Positions 1 to 8,009 of a stretch of DNA of 64,000 nucleotides are shown in pieces. The stretch spans positions 1 through 64,000 of the forward strand of contig NZ_AEWF01000008.1 in the NCBI RefSeq assembly GCF_000190415.1. Reading direction: 5' to 3'. Numbering within the stretch: the first letter of the stretch is position 1; the number at the start of each line of letters is the position of its first letter. Source of the DNA: Candidatus Odyssella thessalonicensis L13 (GTDB taxonomy: Bacteria; Pseudomonadota; Alphaproteobacteria; Paracaedibacterales; Paracaedibacteraceae). The position numbers and the translations under genes are program-made. The notes below the pieces were generated by a model. It saw only the letters and a program-made list of their open reading frames with translations, made no database searches and was not told the origin of the DNA.

Positions 1-896
1 ATATACCTATGGAAAAAGGCATTTTACAAAAATGGTTAAAGGCAGGGTTCATACAAGGAAGAACTCTCTTCAGAACAGAAGCAGGAACTCCTCAAGGGGG
101 GATTATCTCACCTACCCTAGCGAACTTAACACTGGATGGCTTGGAAACAGGACTGAAAGCAAAGTTCCATAGGAGGAATGGTAGAGAATTATCCCCTAGA
201 GTAAATGTCATCCGTTATGCAGATGATTTTATTGTAACTTGCAGGACAAAAGAACTTCTTGAAGAAAAGGTTCTTCCCTGGGTCACTACGTTTTTAAAAG
301 CAAGAGGCCTTGAGCTCTCAGCAGAGAAGACGAAAATCACCCCTATTGAAGAAGGATTTAACTTTTTGGGACAAAATATACGCAAGTATAACGAAAAACT
401 ATTGATTAAACCTTCTAAAGAAGGAATCAAAGGTTTTCTAAATAAAATCCGAGAAGTCATCAAAGCACATAAGCAAGCAACTGCAGGGGAGTTAACAAAT
501 TATCTCAACCCCCTTATTCGAGGTTGGGCTAATTATCACCGGCATGTGGTTAGTGCAAAGACTTTCTCCAAAGTAGATGCTGCTATCTTCCGTTGCATTT
601 GGAAATGGTGCCTACGGCGCCATCCAAATAAAGGCAGAAGGTGGATTAAAAGGAAGTACTTCGACAGAATTGGTAATAGAAATTGGGTGTTCTATGGTAT
701 GTCTACAAATAAGAGGGAAGGCAAGGTTAAACATTGGTTATGTTATGCTGCCAAAACTCCTATAAAAAGACATATCAAGATTAAAGCACAAGCTAACTTT
801 TATGATAAAAAGTGGAAAACCTACTTCAGTCAAAGATTAGCTAAGAACCAAATCCAACGACCTAAACTCATTCAAATTGTAAAGCCGCGTTCATAG
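1..896 (+). CDS. Group II intron reverse transcriptase/maturase (5' end outside window)
   Basis: LtrA-type intron-encoded protein that reverse-transcribes the intron and helps its RNA splice. The reading frame is open to the left edge (codons for Ile-Pro precede the first ATG at 9), so the true start lies upstream. The visible part has the RT motif TPQGGIISPTLANL near residue 27 and the catalytic YADD at bases 215-226. A maturase domain X follows (RGWANYHRH). The tail is basic and no HNH endonuclease is evident. The stop is followed directly by intron domain V. The intron sits inside umuC, so this gene is expressed from within that host gene. It is a different lineage from the second RT at 2901-4145. 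The family call is secure. Confidence 0.95.
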   Translation, partial: IPMEKGILQKWLKAGFIQGRTLFRTEAGTPQGGIISPTLANLTLDGLETGLKAKFHRRNGRELSPRVNVIRYADDFIVTCRTKELLEEKVLPWVTTFLKARGLELSAEKTKITPIEEGFNFLGQNIRKYNEKLLIKPSKEGIKGFLNKIREVIKAHKQATAGELTNYLNPLIRGWANYHRHVVSAKTFSKVDAAIFRCIWKWCLRRHPNKGRRWIKRKYFDRIGNRNWVFYGMSTNKREGKVKHWLCYAAKTPIKRHIKIKAQANFYDKKWKTYFSQRLAKNQIQRPKLIQIVKPRS

Positions 897-915
897 AAGA
901 GCGTCATAAAAGCTT

Positions 916-949
916 GAGCTGTATGATGGGAAACCATCACGTACAGTTC
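916..949 (+). ncRNA. Group II intron domain V (intron 1)
   Basis: A 34-nt hairpin of the conserved domain V form: it starts GAGCTGTATGATGG, has a GAAA loop, and closes CCATCACGTACAGTTC. This is the catalytic core of the intron RNA. Domain VI and the 3' splice site follow, to about 990. Confidence 0.85.
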
Positions 950-990
950 TTGGAGGACTGGTCCCTAGTAATGGGGACTGGTTACTCGAC

Positions 991-2226
991 TATGTTTCAT
1001 GTGAGCGACTTTTTCGCCCGGATTTACAATCTAAGCCTGTTGTTGTTTTATCCAATAATGATGGCTGCGTCATCTCGCGCTCCAATGAAGTGAAAGCTTT
1101 AGGAGTCCCTATGGGGGCACCTTTATTCCAAGTCCAAGAACTGTTAAGCGCCCAACAAGCCAGCATCTTCTCATCAAACTTTGCTCTCTATGCCGACCTT
1201 TCAACGCGGGTCATGACAACGTTATCTGACCTTGCACCGCGAGTAGAAGTCTATTCAATCGATGAAGCCTTCTTAGATTTTAGCAACGTCAGCAATATTG
1301 CCCAGGTAGCTTATCAGATTCGTCAACAGATAGCCGCTTGGATCGGGATTCCCACGTGCATCGGCATTGCCCCAACCAAAACCTTAGCAAAGGTTGCCAA
1401 TCACTTAGCCAAGAAAAATTCAGCATACCATGGAGTTTGTATCCTCGAGGATCCCTTGGAGATCGAGCAGGTCCTCCGAACTTTTGCCATTGACGATATC
1501 TGGGGCATCGGACGGCGGATTTCTGCTCGTCTCAAAGCCTTAGGTATCAATACGGCCTATGAGCTTAAGCAACTCGATCCTAAATGGATGCGTCAGAACT
1601 TTACTGTTGTTGGGGAACGGCTGGTGCATGAATTAAATGGTATCCCTTGTCTGCTCCTAGAACCGGAAGCTCAAGCCCGACAATCCATTCAAGTCTCGCG
1701 AAGCTTCTCTAGACCCTTAACTCAATTTGAAGAAATCAGGGAAGCGGTCGCTTCCTATGCAACTCGACTCGCAGAGAAGCTAAGGTCTCATCAATTGAAA
1801 ACCAATACTCTTGTGATCTCGGTTTGTACTAATCGCTTCCAGGTCACGAATCGCCAGTATTATAATAGCATTCTGATTAATCTACCTACAGCCCTCAATG
1901 ATGATGGAAGATTGATTCAAGCGGCAGTGCAAGGGTTAGAAGCCATCTTTAAGGCCGGCTTTGACTACCATAAAGCGGGGATTATGGCTCTGGATTTAAT
2001 GCCCATCACTTTGACCCAACTCAGTCTCTTCGATCCCCACGAGGAGAGAAATACTAAAGCGCAACAGATTAGCCGGACCTTGGATAAAATTAATCAGCGG
2101 TACGGCCGAGGAACCGTTCATATGGCGGCTTGTGGGCCAAGATTAAGCTGGAAAGATAGGAAGACCAGGAAGTCACCAGCCTATACTACCTCATGGCACC
2201 AACTGCCAAAAGTTAATGCTAAGTAG
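991..2226 (+). CDS. umuC: DNA polymerase V catalytic subunit UmuC, 3' exon
   Basis: Y-family translesion polymerase of the SOS response. In-frame reading from 991 gives the conserved UmuC N-terminal block ([20 protein letters not shown]), then the palm motif [10 protein letters not shown] at about base 1252, helix-hairpin-helix thumb segments ([14 protein letters not shown]) and the little-finger domain to the stop at 2224-2226. The first conserved Asp (in the usual MFALVDCNNFY) should be in the upstream exon, so the product is functional only if intron 1 splices. From the ATG at 1090 the protein would lack the first catalytic carboxylate. No umuD is visible in the window. It is less AT-rich than the effector genes downstream. 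Confidence 0.92.
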   Translation, partial: YVSCERLFRPDLQSKPVVVLSNNDGCVISRSNEVKALGVPMGAPLFQVQELLSAQQASIFSSNFALYADLSTRVMTTLSDLAPRVEVYSIDEAFLDFSNVSNIAQVAYQIRQQIAAWIGIPTCIGIAPTKTLAKVANHLAKKNSAYHGVCILEDPLEIEQVLRTFAIDDIWGIGRRISARLKALGINTAYELKQLDPKWMRQNFTVVGERLVHELNGIPCLLLEPEAQARQSIQVSRSFSRPLTQFEEIREAVASYATRLAEKLRSHQLKTNTLVISVCTNRFQVTNRQYYNSILINLPTALNDDGRLIQAAVQGLEAIFKAGFDYHKAGIMALDLMPITLTQLSLFDPHEERNTKAQQISRTLDKINQRYGRGTVHMAACGPRLSWKDRKTRKSPAYTTSWHQLPKVNAK

Positions 2227-2299
2227 AGTATAATAACACTTCTCAGTTGCTTAATTCTTAGGCAAAGAGGTAATCTTCAATCAGAAAGCCAAGATTAAG

Positions 2300-2331
2300 G
2301 GATAAAACTTCCTTTATTAAGGAAGTTATCC
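2300..2331 (+). terminator. Hairpin downstream of umuC
   Basis: Inverted repeat with arms GGATAAAACTTCCTT and AAGGAAGTTATCC around a TATT loop; the stem is nearly perfect with a two-base bulge. There is no T-run, so factor-independent termination is not assured. It lies just before the 5' end of intron 2. Confidence 0.4.
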
Positions 2332-2900
2332 ACGGTATTTGTGGAGTGTGCCGTAGCAATAGAATTAAGGAGGACTAAAGAAATCCAGCGAAATTCTAGA
2401 CAAGCTTTGAAAAAGATGAAGGAAGGTCCTTCGAAGCCGGCTTTCAGGAGCAGGCTTCAAACCACCTTAAGCGGCTGTTATTAAGAGTGACGGTCGTGAG
2501 CGTTAAGGAAAAGTCAGGTAAACTTGGCAGGTAAGAATCATAAAGACGAATGTAAATGAACCATTGATGACGCGTCGTTATTCGTAAAACTGACATCAAA
2601 ACCGGGATCGTCCACAAATTCCGGGATAAGTCTACAGGAAACCTGATGACTGTGTAGACGGTGTCCGGCGTATAGATGGCGTGAGTATGATTTAGGCTTT
2701 TTCGAGGAACTACGGGAACCAGTCGTCTTGATGATAAGGGAGACACCCAAGATATCAAAGTGTCAAGGGTAAGAGTACTGATACAAGGCACTGGGACGGA
2801 GCAACGTGTAGTAGTTATGAAGTGGCTGTAATGGTCATGGAGCAAAGGCGTTGCATCAAGCAAGTGTTATTTTAAATTCAACTCGCAAGAGGAGGAAATT

Positions 2901-4145
2901 TTGAATAAAACAAAGCCTTTCATTATCTCCAAACAACTGGTAATGAAAGCTTATCAATTGATCAAACAAAATGCAGGGTCGGCTGGCGTAGACCAGCAAT
3001 CTTTGCAAGACTTTGATAAGAACTTAAAGGATAATCTTTATAAGATCTGGAATCGGATGTCGTCTGGGACTTATTTGCCCCCGCCTGTAAAAGCGGTTCC
3101 GATACCGAAAAAGTCAGGTGGAGAGCGTATTCTAGGAATACCCACAGTATCTGATAGAGTAGCACAAATGGTTGTGAAGTTAACCTTTGAACCCATTCTA
3201 GAGCCTTGCTTTCATGAGGATTCCTATGGATATAGGCCTCACAAATCGGCGTTAGAAGCCGTGGGAGTAACGCGATATCGTTGCTGGTATATAGACTGGG
3301 TGGTCGAATTTGATATCAAAGGTCTATTTGACAACATCAACCATGCTCTATTGATGAAAGCAGTTAGGAAACACACAGAAAATAAGTGGGTTATACTTTA
3401 CATAGAACGCTGGTTAAAAGCTTCTATACAACTACAAGATGGAAAATTAATTAAGCCTACCTGTGGGGTTCCCCAGGGGGGAGTAATCAGTCCTGTCTTA
3501 AGTAATTTATTTCTCCATTATGTATTTGATGCGTGGATGTCTCGTTATCATCCAGAGACAAAGTGGTGTCGATACGCCGATGATGGTTTGGTTCACTGTA
3601 AAACGGAGCAAGAGGCTAGTCAATTATTGAAGGCACTTAACCAACGTTTTAAGGAATGTGGGCTAGAATTACATCCAGGGAAAACAAAGATTATTTACTG
3701 CAAAGATGAGTTTCGTAAAGGTCAATATTCTAATATAAAGTTTGACTTTTTAGGATATACTTTTTGCCGACGGACGGTAAGAAATACGAGGCAAAATCGT
3801 CTCATGTCGCGATTTACGCCGGCAGTCAGCCAAGAAGCGAAGAAATCAATGCGGGCTCGCATACGTAAACTAAGGAACCAAGCACAGCGTAGCTTAAAAG
3901 ATCTAGCCCAATTCTATAATCCAATTCTGAGAGGATGGATTCAGTACTATGGGAAATATCATTTATCAGCTTTACAGCCTGTGTTGCGGCACTTCAATCT
4001 AGCTTTAGTGGCGTGGGCGATGAATAAGTACAAACGGTTGAGAGGGCATAAAAGAACAGCATCACAATTTCTGATTAAAATTGCTGAAGAGCAACCAGAG
4101 ATGTTTGTTCACTGGAAAATGCGTATGATGAAAAGCTTTGCTTGA
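2901..4145 (+). CDS. Group II intron reverse transcriptase/maturase (intron 2)
   Basis: Full-length intron-encoded protein of 414 residues. The start is TTG at 2901, chosen because a strong GGAGG lies just upstream (about 2891-2895). Visible motifs are the RT N-terminal block GSAGVDQQSLQDF, the template block PIPKKSGGERILGIPTVSDR, CGVPQGGVISPVLSNLF, the catalytic YADD (in CRYADDGLVH) and the maturase segment NPILRGWIQYYGKY. It ends soon after domain X, so there is no HNH endonuclease; such introns usually move by an endonuclease-independent route. Its sequence is quite unlike the RT at 1-896, so the two introns arrived separately. Confidence 0.95.
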   Translation: MNKTKPFIISKQLVMKAYQLIKQNAGSAGVDQQSLQDFDKNLKDNLYKIWNRMSSGTYLPPPVKAVPIPKKSGGERILGIPTVSDRVAQMVVKLTFEPILEPCFHEDSYGYRPHKSALEAVGVTRYRCWYIDWVVEFDIKGLFDNINHALLMKAVRKHTENKWVILYIERWLKASIQLQDGKLIKPTCGVPQGGVISPVLSNLFLHYVFDAWMSRYHPETKWCRYADDGLVHCKTEQEASQLLKALNQRFKECGLELHPGKTKIIYCKDEFRKGQYSNIKFDFLGYTFCRRTVRNTRQNRLMSRFTPAVSQEAKKSMRARIRKLRNQAQRSLKDLAQFYNPILRGWIQYYGKYHLSALQPVLRHFNLALVAWAMNKYKRLRGHKRTASQFLIKIAEEQPEMFVHWKMRMMKSFA

Positions 4146-4147
4146 TG

Positions 4148-4221
4148 GAAGCGGTGTGAGTTGAGAGACTCACGCACCGTTTTGCGAGAGGCTAAGGGGG
4201 AAGTTCCCTTGGTCTACTCAC
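4148..4221 (+). ncRNA. Group II intron domains V-VI (intron 2)
   Basis: The hairpin from 4148 (AAGCGGTGTGAG paired with CTCACGCACCGTTT) matches the domain V pattern. It is followed by a second stem-loop (GGGGGAAGTTCCCTTGG) with the features of domain VI. It begins three bases after the RT stop. Confidence 0.75.
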
Positions 4222-4229
4222 CAAAAAAT

Positions 4230-4517
4230 ATGCAAGATTATCGACTGAAGGCCATTGATTCCGATAAAGGGATCTATCGTTGGTACGAAATTAAGCAAGC
4301 GCCTGATCTTCTGGGCAGATGGTCTCTGATCATTTCTTACGGACGTATTGGCCGGAAAGGGCGAAGTAAGGTTATGAGTTTTGATAGCCTTGAAGAAAAG
4401 GACAAGTTCTTACAGAAGACACTTAGGAAGCGCCTAACCTCAGAGCGGCGCATTGGCTGCAATTACACCCTTATCAAGGAAGATCGCATCAGCTTTCTGT
4501 CTTCGGAAGGGCGTTGA
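4230..4517 (+). CDS. WGR-domain protein
   Basis: A 95-residue protein made almost wholly of one WGR domain, named for its Trp-Gly-Arg motif. Here the core reads GRWSLIISYGRIGRKGR, with Tyr replacing the Trp of the motif. WGR domains occur in PARPs and in stand-alone bacterial proteins and are thought to bind nucleic acid. I chose the ATG at 4230 because the frame upstream of it is intron 2 domain V/VI; the natural start aligns with typical WGR proteins. The intron sits within about 10 bases of this start, so the native promoter or ribosome site may be separated by the intron. The 3' end overlaps the convergent nuclease gene by 78 bases. Confidence 0.8.
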   Translation: MQDYRLKAIDSDKGIYRWYEIKQAPDLLGRWSLIISYGRIGRKGRSKVMSFDSLEEKDKFLQKTLRKRLTSERRIGCNYTLIKEDRISFLSSEGR

Positions 4518-5099
4518 TAAAGCTTTTCTCGCTTCCCAATTCTTTAAGTAGCGTTGAGTCAATTCAGTATTCTTAATAATCAGAAGATTCTCGGCATTCC
4601 GGCTATAGGCGGCTGCACTAAAATTGTACGACCCCGTTATCACGGTCTCCTTTTCGAGAATTAGGACCTTACTGTGGGCGATCCCTTGAGGGCTATCAAT
4701 ATAAACTTTGATGCCGTTTTGAGCTAATAAGTTTGCTTTAGAGTGTTTATCTGTTTTATTGGATTTGTCTAAGATAACTTGTACCTCCACCCCTCTTTTT
4801 TTCGCATCAATTAAGGCATCAGCTATATCTCTATCCGTGAATGAATAAGCCTGAAGATGAATGGAATGTTTAGCCATTTTTAAGGTGGTTAGAAGCGTTT
4901 GCTGACAAAGAGGGTTCGGCGAGAAGCACACCGCTAGCTCTTGAGATTTTTCGTGGATAAGAGTTGGTAGCTCATAATGAGCTGCATAAAAATAAGCAGC
5001 ATTATATCCCACCCCTAAAGAAAGGGAAATGGCGGAGATTAATGTTGCCAGGGAGAATCGGTTTTTATTTGAGTGTTTAGGTGATTTCTTTTTTCGCAT
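4440..5099 (-). CDS. Phospholipase D-family nuclease, membrane-anchored or exported
   Basis: 219 residues. A basic N-terminus and a hydrophobic stretch at about residues 16-39 indicate a signal anchor. The PLD domain carries one HKD motif, as in the Nuc endonucleases, which dimerise to form an active site. The motif is H142-S-K144, then Glu149 where Asp is usual, then GSYNFS. Spacing is intact, so this is a conservative Asp-to-Glu change. Nuc-type PLD nucleases are common on conjugative plasmids. It lies convergent to, and overlaps, the WGR gene. The substrate cannot be told from sequence; phospholipid cleavage is the less likely alternative. Confidence 0.88.
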   Translation of the reverse strand: MRKKKSPKHSNKNRFSLATLISAISLSLGVGYNAAYFYAAHYELPTLIHEKSQELAVCFSPNPLCQQTLLTTLKMAKHSIHLQAYSFTDRDIADALIDAKKRGVEVQVILDKSNKTDKHSKANLLAQNGIKVYIDSPQGIAHSKVLILEKETVITGSYNFSAAAYSRNAENLLIIKNTELTQRYLKNWEARKALSTPFRRQKADAIFLDKGVIAANAPL

Positions 5100-5656
5100 T
5101 TATAATCAGCCGCAATAAATGATAATGGTTTCTAAGAGTACCATTTAATTGTTTTACTCTATAAGGAAATCAGGAAGCCTAAGTAAAAAGACTTCTCTTG
5201 CGCAACTCATTATTCCTATAGTCTGTTTTAAGAAATCTCAGCCTTGTCCTATAAAAAGTTACTATAAAGGCACAGATTGAAGGAATTAGGAGATGATTCA
5301 GATTTGTTATGCCTTTACCGAGAGGTAGAGAAGGAACCATCTCCTTGGATAACTCATTATGACTTAGAGCTATTTGAATTAATAAACTATTTGTATTTAT
5401 ACTTTCAAGTTTATATCACTATTCTCTGTGCTGTATTTTTATCTCTATAGAAATTAAGCTTAATTATTTAACCCATAAGTTGTTTATCAGTGCAGTGCTA
5501 CCCGTTAAGAACGGACAAAAATTACAGCTCCGTTTGTTAATACTATACCACTTATGCAACTAAGAGAGTCCATCTGTATTCTCTTGCTTGCGAGATGTTC
5601 CAAGCTTCTTGAATCGCTTCAAAGGACCCTCACAAACAATCTATCCCATTTCTAGG
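5100..5656. other. Non-coding, AT-rich stretch
   Basis: About 560 bases between the nuclease gene and the stop of the next minus-strand gene. I see no convincing reading frame, tRNA or repeat. Upstream promoter elements of the nuclease gene probably lie near its right side. Confidence 0.4.
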
Positions 5657-5666
5657 ATCCTTTCTC

Positions 5667-6959
5667 TTAAGAAGCATAGTTCAAAACTTTCCTGCCTTCC
5701 TTTTTAGGAGTTATAATAGCAAGCATGGCTTCTTGTTTTTCATCTTCGATATTTAACGCTTTAAAAATGAGTTCCAATTTTTCTGCACGGGCTCCTCTAA
5801 GGGAACTTATAAAAAGCTTAGCTTTTTCGTCTTCCGTTAAACAGAGTTGAGTCGTAATATTATCTAAAACCAGAAGCTTATCTTTCATGGGGGATTGAGG
5901 AGACAGTGTATGCAACATACTCGCTTGATATTTACTAACATCAAATTTTTCTACTAAGCATTCACATATCCCGTCAGGTTTAATTCGGTGGGCAAATTTA
6001 AATATCTTATCAGGATTTTCATTAATAAAATTACCAACAAGTGTTGCTGTTTCTACTAAACGTTTTTTTGCTTGGATTGAGAGGGTTGGATGGGTGTATG
6101 TAAAAATGCGTTGTAATTTATCGGCGATTTTCTTTTCAAAGAGATTATCTTTCATAATAGTTTTCACCCCATCTGCCCGTTCTCTGCATTTTGATTCTGT
6201 AATAAACATCTCTGGATCATCTGAATTATCAGTAAAGATCCCATCAAATCCATTATCTGTACCATATTTTGAAAAATGTCCCTGGTAACCAAAATGAATC
6301 ATGGTCAAGGTTGTTGCTAATTCTCCTAATGTCCCTCTTTCTTTATTATTGTCCGATACATCAGCAGACAAATTACTAAAAGCCTTATTTTCTTTCTCTT
6401 TTCCTCTATAAAAAGTAGCTTCAAGAGCTCCCTTAGACTTAATTTTGCCAGAATATTCGTTAAGTTTATTCTTAATATGTTGGGCAGTTCTAATGTCAAT
6501 TTTTTTATGGGTTAAAATTAGTCTTTTGGATTCCTCTCCATTGTTTTGAAAGTCTGATACCTTCTTTATAACGCATCTGTCAAGATTACTCGCGTCTTCA
6601 TCATCTATTACGTCTGCTTCTTCTAGATCCTTACCTTTTATTTTTATGGTTCCTTTAGTAGTAAGAGTATAGTTCTCTAACTTAGATTCTGACGACAAAT
6701 CAACATTACAATCAGAATCAAAAGTAAAATCCAATAAATTCCATTTAAAGGGTGCTGGAGTAGTCTGAACAAAATAATTTACAGCAGTGAACCGCTGGTT
6801 ATCTGTATCAAAGCATACGACTCTAACGCCTTTTATTTGGGTAGAACTAAAAGAAAATTTGTCTATATCAATGATCTCAGTTGCAAATATATTGAGATAA
6901 CTTCCTAGAAGAATAGATGTCTGCACGAAGAATCTTTTAAGGGTTCTTTTAAAAAACAT
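5667..6959 (-). CDS. Exported protein with PD-(D/E)XK-nuclease-like core
   Basis: 430 residues from the ATG at 6959, chosen because AAGGAG lies nine bases upstream; a longer start at 6986 adds nine residues with no ribosome site. The N-terminus (basic MFFKRTLKRFF, a hydrophobic core, then NIFATE) is a signal peptide. The middle shows the arrangement of the restriction-endonuclease fold: Glu213 in GTLGELATTL, Asp239 in DNGFDGIF and Glu255-x-Lys257 in FITESKCRE. The N-terminal third is unrecognised; the C-terminus is helical. A nuclease core behind a signal peptide suggests a toxin or host-directed effector. This is inference from a motif, not a family match. Confidence 0.6.
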   Translation of the reverse strand: MFFKRTLKRFFVQTSILLGSYLNIFATEIIDIDKFSFSSTQIKGVRVVCFDTDNQRFTAVNYFVQTTPAPFKWNLLDFTFDSDCNVDLSSESKLENYTLTTKGTIKIKGKDLEEADVIDDEDASNLDRCVIKKVSDFQNNGEESKRLILTHKKIDIRTAQHIKNKLNEYSGKIKSKGALEATFYRGKEKENKAFSNLSADVSDNNKERGTLGELATTLTMIHFGYQGHFSKYGTDNGFDGIFTDNSDDPEMFITESKCRERADGVKTIMKDNLFEKKIADKLQRIFTYTHPTLSIQAKKRLVETATLVGNFINENPDKIFKFAHRIKPDGICECLVEKFDVSKYQASMLHTLSPQSPMKDKLLVLDNITTQLCLTEDEKAKLFISSLRGARAEKLELIFKALNIEDEKQEAMLAIITPKKEGRKVLNYAS

Positions 6960-7239
6960 TATGTTTAGCTCCTTGGCTCTGGGCACTTAAGTGCGAATAA
7001 AGAGCAAAAATATGACTTTTTATCTCAAGGGTTTTTATTTTTCCAAAAATATTTTTATTTAATTTACTCATTTTATTTATGTTTTCCTTTGTTTTTTATT
7101 CAGAACGAGATAACAATAATCGATAAATATAATTTTTCTTATCCGCAAATTATACTTAAGGGCCTTACTTAAGTGTATTTTTAAAAGTTTTAGCATTTAG
7201 TAGGGTAATTTTACCGGAGTTTTTATCTGTTACACTATT

Positions 7240-7611
7240 ATGCCTTATTATGCTATGAAATTTGACTTACCTGAAGCCGAAGAAAGAGTTTATGGAACAG
7301 AGGAGAAACTTTGACAACTAATTGAATATGGATGGGTTAGAAAAATCAGCTCTAGTGCAGATTTATATAGAGTACTCACGCAGCCTTCTGGCTACTTTAT
7401 GAGAGTAAAAGAGCAGCTTGGTATTTTAGGCGTTTGTGGGATCAAAATTTCTTATCAACAAAGCATGGCAATAAGCGATCTGGATGAGAAAGATTCCCAT
7501 GAATATATTAGTGAGCATACAGATTGGAATAGGATTCATGAATTGATGCGCCAATACGCACCGAATATTGAGCTGGTCGATCCTAAAACTCTTAATATTC
7601 CGAATTCTTAA
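7240..7611 (+). pseudogene. Small protein gene interrupted by in-frame TGA
   Basis: The frame opens with ATG at 7240 (MPYYAMKFDLPEAEERVYG), meets TGA at 7312-7314 after 24 codons, and continues without further stops to 7611 (about 123 codons in all). The segment after the stop (QLIEYGWVRKISSSADLYRV) reads smoothly as protein, so one nonsense change in an otherwise intact gene is the simplest reading. A fragment could still restart at ATG 7399 (70 residues). The beta-strand start followed by an amphipathic helix loosely resembles small VapD/Cas2-like ferredoxin folds, but I do not assign a family. Confidence 0.55.
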
Positions 7612-8009
7612 TTCTCTAGTGGCTAAGTTAACGCCCCATATGAGCCTTAACTTCTAGGATGTATCATTTTTAAATTATTGTTGAAAAATAGCACTAGCAT
7701 TTCTGATTTATTTCATTGATGGTTGAAGGGAAATATTAATGAGATCATTACAAGCTTTAGTCATATCCTTTCCCATATTATTGCCGGGTCCCCATAAATT
7801 GGGGGTGCTGGTTATACTTTTAAGGGATATTAGCCTTAGAACATTTTGACGAATATCTGAAACCTATTTATACTGCGGGGGCATTGCATATCGTTATAGT
7901 AGAAGAGGATGTTGTAGAAATTATAGAAAGGTAATTTTTATGAGCTTTCTAAGCTATCTTCTAAACCTTAAAACCCAGAAATTATTACTATTGAGAAGGT
8001 CTAAAAGAA
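7612..8009. other. Intergenic stretch with a short coding remnant
   Basis: Roughly 7827-7934 reads in one frame as about 35 codons ending EEDVVEIIER-stop. It has no start codon and is preceded by an in-frame TAA at once, so it is probably the tail of a lost gene. Nothing else is recognisable before the ribosome site of the next gene (AGAAGG near 7993). Confidence 0.35.

Larger units (their letters stand above)
1..990 (+). mobile_element. Group II intron 1, 3' part, inserted in umuC
   Basis: The element comprises the maturase gene and intron domains V/VI. Reading past base 990 restores the UmuC frame exactly ([10 protein letters not shown]), which fixes the 3' splice junction near 990/991. 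The 5' exon, expected to encode roughly the first 10-11 residues of UmuC, and the intron 5' end lie left of the window. Confidence 0.85.
2346..4221 (+). mobile_element. Group II intron 2, complete
   Basis: The 5' end is placed at the consensus GTGTG at 2346-2350. About 550 bases of non-coding intron RNA (domains I-IV) lead to the maturase gene at 2901, and domain V/VI follow its stop, ending near 4221. The element stands between the umuC hairpin and the WGR gene. Open frames on the minus strand across 2444-2863 overlap the structured RNA and are not genes. Exact boundaries, especially at the 3' end, need comparison with an empty site. Confidence 0.75.

Noticed and set aside
2444-2863. Minus-strand open frames of 139 and 70 codons
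   Set aside because: They lie in the structured RNA of group II intron 2 and show no protein-like features.
7312-7314. TGA read as tryptophan (changed code)
   Set aside because: Other genes in the window use TGA as a normal stop, for example the 25653-26012 toxin and traL, and TGG is used for Trp throughout.
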